This document shows positions 34,875 through 40,485 of a DNA stretch of 40,485 nucleotides, piece by piece. Position numbers and translations under genes: made by a program. The notes beneath the pieces were generated by a model. That model was given only the letters and a program-made list of their open reading frames with translations. It had not been told where the DNA came from and ran no database searches. Origin of the DNA: Clostridiaceae bacterium (GTDB taxonomy: Bacteria > Bacillota > Clostridia > TANB77 > CAG-508); assembly GCA_012513065.1 (NCBI GenBank), contig JAAZCX010000002.1, forward strand, positions 1 through 40,485, read 5' to 3'. Position 1 is the first letter of the stretch. Each line of letters opens with the position of its first letter.

Positions 34875-35841
34875 ATGAAAAATATTTTAGTAACAGGAGC
34901 AGCAGGATTCATAGGAGCAAATTTTGCAGAATATTTTGCAAATAAATACCCAGAATACAATGTAGTAGTTGTAGATAAATTAACATATGCAGGAAATCTA
35001 GAAAATTTAAAAAATGTCAAAGATAAAATAAACTTTGAGCAAGCTGATATCTGTGATTTTAACAAAATGACAGAAATATTTGATAAATATGATATTGATG
35101 GAGTTATTCACTTTGCAGCTGAAAGTCATGTTGATAATAGTATAAAAACACCATTTATTTTTACACAAACTAATGTCCTAGGAACACATACTCTATTGGA
35201 AGTAGCAAAAAGAAAATGGGGTGAAGGAAGCAAAAATAAATTTATGCATATCTCAACAGATGAAGTATATGGTGCATTAGGAGAAGAAGGATATTTTACA
35301 GAAGTTTCTCCAATAAAACCATCTAGTCCATACTCAGCATCAAAAGCAAGTTCTGATTTACTAGTAAAGGCATATCACGAAACATTTAAAATGAATGTAA
35401 ATATTACAAATTGTTCAAATAATTATGGACCATATCAACATAATGAAAAATTAATTCCTCATATGATTAAATTAGCAATGAATAATGAACCATTACCTGT
35501 ATATGGAACAGGAAAAAATATAAGAGACTGGTTATATGTTGAAGATCATTGCGAAGCAATTGATTTGGTTTTTCATAAAGGTGTAAATGGAGAAAGATAT
35601 AATGTTGGTGGGCATAACGAAAAAAGAAATATAGAAATTGTTAAATTAATATTAAAACAATTAAATAAACCAGAAAGTTTGATAAAATATGTTGAAGATA
35701 GAAAAGGACATGACTATAGATATGCTATTGATCCAACTAAAATAAGTAATGAACTTCGGATGGCTTCCAAAAACTAAATTTGAAGATGGAATAGTAAAAA
35801 CTATAGATTGGTATGTAAAACATCCAGAATGGCTAAAATAA
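34875..35841 (+). CDS. rmlB: dTDP-glucose 4,6-dehydratase, with internal +1 shift at CGGA
   Basis: RmlB converts dTDP-glucose to dTDP-4-dehydro-6-deoxyglucose, the second step to dTDP-rhamnose. Features are GAAGFIGANF (8-17), HFAAESHVDNSI (79-90), the catalytic TDE (128-130) and Y153-xxx-K157, and DRKGHDYRYAIDP late on. Without a shift the frame ends at 35777 after ELRMASKN. Skipping C 35757 gives EL-G-WLPKTKFEDGIVKTIDW and ends at 35841 (321 residues), restoring the ELGW-x-P segment found near the C-terminus of almost all RmlB proteins. The catalytic site lies before the shift, so a short form could keep some activity; the restored tail belongs to the substrate-binding part. AGGAGG precedes ATG 34875. 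Confidence 0.92.
35754..35760 (+). other. +1 recoding site 4: CTT-C-GGA in rmlB
   Basis: CTT is followed by CGG in the incoming frame. Skipping C 35757 gives the conserved ELGW segment. The unshifted frame stops 6 codons after the CGG. CTT-C is the only one of the four sites where peptidyl-tRNA could plausibly re-pair one base forward (TTC). Confidence 0.85.
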
Positions 35842-35869
35842 AAGCTATATAAAAAGGAGAAATTTAATA

Positions 35870-36814
35870 ATGAAAAAAATTAGTATAATAATACCAGCAT
35901 ATAATGAAGAAGAATCACTACCTATGCTATATGATAGAATTGAAAAATTGATTAATAGTATAAATAGCTATGAATTTGAAGTTTTATTTGTAAATGATGG
36001 AAGTAAAGATAATACAATTAAACTTATAAAGGAATTTAGACAAAAAGATAATAGAATTTGCTATATTGATTTTTCTCGTAATTTTGGAAAGGAAATTGCA
36101 ATGATAGCAGGATTAGATTATGCAAAAGGAGATTGCGTAATTTTTATGGATGCAGACCTTCAAGATCCACCAGAGTTGATTCCAGAATTAATCAAATATT
36201 GGGAAGAGGGATATGATGATGTTTATGCAAGAAGAAGTAGTAGAAAAGGAGAAACTTTCTTAAAAAAATTTACTTCAAAAATGTATTATAAAGTATTACA
36301 AAGTTTAACAAGAATTCCAATTCAAAAAGATACAGGAGATTTTAGACTTTTAGATAGAAGATGTGTAAATGCTCTTAAAAAATTAAGAGAATCACAAAGA
36401 TGTTCAAAAAGTATGTTTAGTTGGATAGGCTATAATAAAAAAGAAGTATTATATGAAAGAGATCCACGTATAGCAGGTAGTACAAAATGGAACTATAGAA
36501 GATTAATTGATTTGGCTATTGATGGAATAACATCATTTACTACATCTCCTCTTAGAATATCTACATATTTAAGTATACCAACATTCTTATCATTATTTGT
36601 ATATTTTATTTATGTTATTATAAAGTGTTTTATTGTAAATGAAGCAGTACAAGCTTATCAAGCAATAATATTACTTATTCTATTTTTCTCTGGAATACAA
36701 ATATTGTTGTTTGGAGTTATAGGAGAATATTTAGGAAGAATATTTAATGAAACAAAAAATAGACCATTATATTTTGTAAATGAATATAATGAAGAAAAAG
36801 AAATGAACGAATAG
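35870..36814 (+). CDS. Polyprenyl-phosphate glycosyltransferase (GtrB-like)
   Basis: This 314-residue GT2 enzyme transfers a sugar, commonly glucose, to undecaprenyl phosphate at the inner membrane face. The catalytic domain shows ISIIIPAYNEEESLPML (4-20), VLFVNDGSKDNT, FSRNFGKEIAMIAGLDYA and FMDADLQDPPELI (about 90-102). Two C-terminal helices (about 230-250 and 262-285) are followed by GEYLGRIFNETKNRPLYFV, the standard GtrB ending. The length is typical. Its RBS AAAGGAG is 28 nt after the corrected rmlB stop. In known systems the lipid-linked sugar is flipped and used by a GT-C transferase, and several GT-C-like proteins are encoded nearby. Confidence 0.93.
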   Translation: MKKISIIIPAYNEEESLPMLYDRIEKLINSINSYEFEVLFVNDGSKDNTIKLIKEFRQKDNRICYIDFSRNFGKEIAMIAGLDYAKGDCVIFMDADLQDPPELIPELIKYWEEGYDDVYARRSSRKGETFLKKFTSKMYYKVLQSLTRIPIQKDTGDFRLLDRRCVNALKKLRESQRCSKSMFSWIGYNKKEVLYERDPRIAGSTKWNYRRLIDLAIDGITSFTTSPLRISTYLSIPTFLSLFVYFIYVIIKCFIVNEAVQAYQAIILLILFFSGIQILLFGVIGEYLGRIFNETKNRPLYFVNEYNEEKEMNE

Positions 36815-36845
36815 TAAAAAAGAATAAGTAAAAGGAAATATTAAT

Positions 36846-37859
36846 ATGAATTTAGAAGAAAATAAAATTATTAGTCCTGAACTTGAAAATAGCAGTGAAG
36901 ATAAAATTGAAAGAACATTAAGACCAAAAACATTAAATGAATATATTGGTCAAGACAAAGTAAAACAAAATATGAAAATTTATATTGAAGCAGCTAAAAA
37001 AAGAAAAGAACCTCTAGACCATGTTTTATTATATGGACCTCCAGGTTTGGGAAAAACTACACTTGCAAATATAATTTCAAATGAGATGAAATCAGACATA
37101 AAAATAACATCTGGACCTGCCATAGAAAAACCAGGGGATTTAGCAGCTTTACTTACAAATTTGTCTGAATTTGATGTTTTGTTTATAGATGAAATACATA
37201 GATTAAATAAAAGTGTAGAGGAAGTTTTATATCCTGCTTTAGAAGATTATGCATTAGATATTATGATAGGAAAAGGAAATACTGCAAAATCTATTAGAAT
37301 AGATTTGCCAAAATTTACTTTGATAGGTGCAACAACAAAAGCAGGTTCATTAACTACACCATTAAGAGATAGATTTGGTATTATTCATAGATTAGAATTA
37401 TATAATGAAGAAGATTTATCAATAATAGTTAAACGTTCTGCTAGTATTTTAGACATTGAAATTGATGAAGAATCTAGTCATGAAATAGCAAGACGTTCTA
37501 GAGGAACACCAAGAATTGCAAATAGACTATTAAAAAGAGTAAGAGATTATGCATCTGTTTTAGGAAATGGAAATATAGATTTGAAAATAACTAAACATGC
37601 ATTAAATCACCTTGAAATAGATGAAATAGGATTAGATGAAATAGATAGAAAGCTATTAGAAACTATGATTTTAAAATATCATGGAAAACCAGTAGGAATA
37701 GAAACTTTAGCAACTACTATTGGAGAAGAAATTGAAACAATAGAAGATGTATATGAACCATATCTAATTCAAGTTGGTTTTATTTCAAGAACACCAAGGG
37801 GAAGAGTTCCACTAATACAAGCTTATAAACATATGGGCATACCATATGAAAATGACTAA
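36846..37859 (+). CDS. ruvB: Holliday junction branch-migration helicase RuvB
   Basis: RuvB is the hexameric AAA+ motor that, with RuvA, drives branch migration of Holliday junctions in recombinational repair. The 337-residue protein has Walker [10 protein letters not shown] (64-72), Walker B LFIDEIH (112-118), the beta-hairpin region that contacts RuvA (about 130-150), the arginine finger in TTPLRDRFG (R174), sensor [14 protein letters not shown], and the C-terminal winged-helix domain ending in [12 protein letters not shown]. All key residues are present. No ruvA or ruvC lies beside it; upstream is gtrB-like and downstream a membrane protein gene, which separates it from the queH-like gene. 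In many clostridia ruvB and queH are close neighbours. Confidence 0.97.
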   Translation: MNLEENKIISPELENSSEDKIERTLRPKTLNEYIGQDKVKQNMKIYIEAAKKRKEPLDHVLLYGPPGLGKTTLANIISNEMKSDIKITSGPAIEKPGDLAALLTNLSEFDVLFIDEIHRLNKSVEEVLYPALEDYALDIMIGKGNTAKSIRIDLPKFTLIGATTKAGSLTTPLRDRFGIIHRLELYNEEDLSIIVKRSASILDIEIDEESSHEIARRSRGTPRIANRLLKRVRDYASVLGNGNIDLKITKHALNHLEIDEIGLDEIDRKLLETMILKYHGKPVGIETLATTIGEEIETIEDVYEPYLIQVGFISRTPRGRVPLIQAYKHMGIPYEND

Positions 37860-37885
37860 TGATAAAATTCTAGAAAGGAAAAATA

Positions 37886-39676
37886 ATGGAACAAATTATA
37901 TATGTTGTATCTGTTATATTATTATTTTTAGCAGCTACATTAATTAAAATAAAAGATGAAAAAATTAATTTTATATCTCATTTAGGAATAAGTATAGTTG
38001 TTTTTTTATGTTATAACAGTTTTGTATGTTTGATTTTAACAATTATATGCATACCTACAAACTTAATAGCACTTTCAATTATAAATTTTATTATTTCATT
38101 AATTTTATTTGTAATTATAAAAAAACAAAATTGCATACAAAAATATACAATAAATTATAAAGATGTTATTGCTACAATATTAATTCTTATGATTGCTATA
38201 ACTACATCAGTATTAAACTTTGGAAAAGATTTAAATATAAAATATTTAGCTACAGATGCTTCTATGCATTATAAAGCTGCAAAAGAATTTTCAGAAAATG
38301 ATAAATTATTATATAAAGTAAACGAAGATATAGGAATTAGCAAAGAATTTATGACAGGAGCATATACAAATACAGGTATATTATTTAAAATTTTTAATCC
38401 TATAGTAGGAGAAATGAATTTATATAAAGTATTTATTTGTTTTGATATATTATTGTATTTCTTAACAGGTTTGATGTTATATATAGCAATATCAAAATTA
38501 ATTAAAACAAAATTTACATATATTTTATCATTACTTTTTATTATATTATACTTGATAGGATATCCATTAAATAGTTTAATATTTGGATTTACATATTTTC
38601 AATTAGGAATTTTAATAGTAGAAACAATAGTTGTTTTTTTTCAAGAAGAAAAAAATGAAAAAATAAGTAAAAATAAAAAAATATTAGGAGCAATAATATT
38701 ATTCCTTTTAAATTTTGGAGTATTCTTTTCTTATTTATTATTAGTACCTATAATATATGCAACAGAAGGTATATATTTTCTAATAAAAGAATATAAAAAT
38801 AATAAAAAATATTTTACAAAAAAATCAATTTTAACTATATTATTTACATTAGTAATTCCTTTTATAATTGGAATATTCTATTTTGCATTACCACATTTAT
38901 TTGCAAGACAAAGCGAATTCTTTTTACAAATAGAAGGATATATATATAGAAATTATTGGTCTAATTTTATTTTACTATTACCAATTGCTGTTTTATGCTT
39001 TAAAAAGAAAAATAATGAAATACAGTTTTTAGAAATATTGTTTATAACTTTATTTTTATTTATGATTGCAATGTTTATAGGAATTTGGAAATTTCAATTA
39101 TCAAGTTACTATTATTGTAAAAATAATTTTTTGCTTTGGTTTATTTTATGGTATGGAATGTTATATAGTTTTAACATATATGCAGATAAAAAAATATTTA
39201 AAACTTTTATTATTATATATTCGATTTTATATATGTTTTTTACAGGATTACTTATTTATATAGGAACACCAATAAGTAAAAAAGTATGGGATAAAGAAAC
39301 AATATTAAATTCTTTTGATATATATGGAATTAATAAAACTATTATAAAAACAGTAGATGTTGATTATACATACGATGAATTAGAATTAGTAAAATATGTT
39401 TATAATGATATAGATCTAAAAGAAAATAAAATATTAATATTAGCTAATGCTAGACAAGAATGCTGGTTTGATGGATTTTTTACATATAAAAATAGAGAAG
39501 ATTTACAAAAACTAGTTTCAAAAGAAGAAATTCAAAATTGGAATGATAATGAAAAATATAAATATGCAATAATATTTAAAAGAAGTTATATATATGACCA
39601 TTATAAAGATCTTTTTGAAGAGAAAAATGTATTATTTCAGAATGAGAGCGGAATAGTATTTGAAAATAATATTTAA
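37886..39676 (+). CDS. Large polytopic membrane protein, GT-C-like
   Basis: The 596-residue protein has about twelve hydrophobic helices through residue 470 and a soluble C-terminal region of about 120 residues. The outer loop after the third or fourth helix contains YLATDASMHYKAAKEFS (about 120-136), a D-x-x-x-H pattern in the position where GT-C glycosyltransferases hold their catalytic acid. The C-terminal part (ENKILILANARQECWF, EKYKYAIIFKRSYIY) is similar in layout to the end of the protein at 32886. It may accept the polyprenyl-linked sugar made by the GtrB-like protein at 35870. It lies between ruvB and a queH-like gene, so it looks inserted into a housekeeping neighbourhood. The function is inferred from architecture only. 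Confidence 0.65.
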   Translation: MEQIIYVVSVILLFLAATLIKIKDEKINFISHLGISIVVFLCYNSFVCLILTIICIPTNLIALSIINFIISLILFVIIKKQNCIQKYTINYKDVIATILILMIAITTSVLNFGKDLNIKYLATDASMHYKAAKEFSENDKLLYKVNEDIGISKEFMTGAYTNTGILFKIFNPIVGEMNLYKVFICFDILLYFLTGLMLYIAISKLIKTKFTYILSLLFIILYLIGYPLNSLIFGFTYFQLGILIVETIVVFFQEEKNEKISKNKKILGAIILFLLNFGVFFSYLLLVPIIYATEGIYFLIKEYKNNKKYFTKKSILTILFTLVIPFIIGIFYFALPHLFARQSEFFLQIEGYIYRNYWSNFILLLPIAVLCFKKKNNEIQFLEILFITLFLFMIAMFIGIWKFQLSSYYYCKNNFLLWFILWYGMLYSFNIYADKKIFKTFIIIYSILYMFFTGLLIYIGTPISKKVWDKETILNSFDIYGINKTIIKTVDVDYTYDELELVKYVYNDIDLKENKILILANARQECWFDGFFTYKNREDLQKLVSKEEIQNWNDNEKYKYAIIFKRSYIYDHYKDLFEEKNVLFQNESGIVFENNI

Positions 39677-39717
39677 AGAAAGGAGAATGTTAGAATAAAA
39701 AACTAACTAATAAATAT

Positions 39718-40485
39718 ATGAAATTATTATTACATACTTGCTGTGCACCTTGTAGTGTATATTGCATAGATTCATTAAGAAAAGAAAATATAGAACCTAC
39801 TGTTTATTGGTATAATCCTAATATTCATCCTTATATGGAATATAAAGAAAGAAGAAATTGCTTAAAAGATTATACAGATTCAATAGGGGTACAAGCAATT
39901 TTTGAAGAAGATTATGGATTAGATAAATTTTGTAAAAATGTTATTTCCGATTTAGAAAATAGATGTAGCAATTATTGCTATAGAGTAAGATTAGAACAAA
40001 CATGTAAATATGCAAAAGAAAATGGATTTGATACAATAAGTACAACATTACTTGTTAGCCCTTATCAAAAACATGATATATTAAAAGAAATAGCAGAAGA
40101 ATTAGCAAAAAAATATGAATTAACATTTTTATATAGAGATTTTAGAGTTGGATTTAGAGAAGGACAAGCAAAAGCAAGAGAACTTGGTTTATATATGCAA
40201 AAATATTGTGGATGTGTTTTTTCAGAGGAGATGAGATATTATAACCGCAATCCTATACAAACCAGTAATACCAATGGTTACGAGATACCAAAAGAACCTA
40301 GAATGCAGGTTAAAAAAATAGAAAATAAAGAAGATTATATTGATTTACTTTTAGAGGCAGATCCTTCAAAAGACATGATACATAAGTATTTGAACGATTC
40401 TGATGTATATGCATTAAAAAAAGAAGATGAGCTAATTTCTATTGCAGTTATTTTGCACATTGATAGAAAAACATTAGAGTTAAAG
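39718..40485 (+). CDS. queH: Epoxyqueuosine reductase QueH with C-terminal extra domain (partial)
   Basis: The gene runs off the window; 256 residues are visible. QueH reduces epoxyqueuosine to queuosine in tRNA, using an iron-sulfur cluster and a further metal. The N-terminal block LLLHTCCAPCSVYC (3-16), YNPNIHPYMEYKERR (32-46), RCSNYCYRVRLEQT (82-95) and a late YCGCVFSEEMRYYNR are family signatures with the paired cysteines. After about residue 190 a second domain starts (PRMQVKKIENKEDYIDLLLE ...), which looks like the beginning of a GNAT-type acetyltransferase domain. ATG 39718 is the only possible start after an in-frame TAG at 39691, and AAAGGAG lies about 30 nt upstream, an unusually long gap. 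Confidence 0.85.
   Translation, partial: MKLLLHTCCAPCSVYCIDSLRKENIEPTVYWYNPNIHPYMEYKERRNCLKDYTDSIGVQAIFEEDYGLDKFCKNVISDLENRCSNYCYRVRLEQTCKYAKENGFDTISTTLLVSPYQKHDILKEIAEELAKKYELTFLYRDFRVGFREGQAKARELGLYMQKYCGCVFSEEMRYYNRNPIQTSNTNGYEIPKEPRMQVKKIENKEDYIDLLLEADPSKDMIHKYLNDSDVYALKKEDELISIAVILHIDRKTLELK

Noticed and set aside
22938-35760. CGG reassigned to another amino acid
   Set aside because: Reading CGG as any single amino acid leaves the wrong frame and a stop within 4-9 codons. A change of frame is needed at every site.
22584-35841. gmhB, the GH25 gene and rmlB as three independent pseudogenes
   Set aside because: All four lesions have one form (extra C before GGA), each restores a conserved protein when skipped, and no other damage is seen in the genes. 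Independent decay or random error would not give the same lesion four times.
1-40485. Mobile elements, CRISPR arrays, integrases or toxin-antitoxin pairs
   Set aside because: No transposase, integrase, regularly spaced repeats or small overlapping toxin-antitoxin ORFs were seen. The only tandem repeats are the protein modules and a short A-rich tract.
1-40485. TGA or TAG used as a sense codon across the window
   Set aside because: Genes end cleanly at all three stops, and conserved proteins contain no internal TGA or TAG. The TAG at 2155 is an isolated case.

Overview
The window is very A+T-rich, uses AGA for nearly all arginines, and carries Gram-positive-type housekeeping genes (ftsY, pgsA, UPF0182, a DUF5665 protein, ruvB, a QueH-type queuosine gene, a GH25 lysozyme). 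It fits a low-GC Firmicute, most likely a member of the Clostridia, and probably uncultivated. TAA, TAG and TGA all act as stops.

Layout. 1-1605: a PadR-type regulator with a consensus promoter and two operator-like repeats, overlapping a multi-pass membrane protein gene. 1690-2580: two related unknown ORFs in one frame, split by a single TAG. 2641-3363 (minus): a Cof-type HAD phosphatase. 3556-8370: ftsY, a UPF0182 membrane protein, a DUF5665 protein and pgsA. 8440-35841: a large cell-surface glycan locus that starts at a consensus promoter. It encodes a Wzm/Wzt-type ABC exporter, a Wzx-like flippase, many GT2 glycosyltransferases, one GT4, one GT9, polyprenyl-sugar synthases, GT-C-like membrane proteins, an ADP-heptose pathway (hldE, gmhA, gmhB), dTDP-rhamnose genes (rmlD, rmlA, rmlB; no rmlC seen) and a secreted GH25 muramidase. 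35870-40485: a GtrB-like transferase, ruvB, another large membrane protein, and a queH-like gene cut by the window edge.

The main observation concerns decoding. Three genes (gmhB, the GH25 gene, rmlB) appear broken by single-base insertions at four places (22941, 30272, 30555, 35757). All four have the same form: an in-frame CGG codon followed by A. Skipping the C and reading GGA as glycine restores the full conserved protein, with glycine where these families have it at three or more of the sites. Reading by eye, I found no other in-frame CGG in any recognisable gene; the only other one is in the unknown ORF at 1690. The pattern suggests that CGG is not read as arginine here. It would instead trigger a +1 shift, or CGGA would be read as a four-base glycine codon. 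The apparent pseudogenes are then probably functional.

How the genes fit together: nucleotide sugars (ADP-heptose, dTDP-rhamnose) feed cytoplasmic glycosyltransferases. Polymer leaves by the ABC exporter, lipid-linked units by the flippase, and GtrB-like and GT-C-like pairs would add side groups outside. The GH25 enzyme would act on peptidoglycan in the wall.
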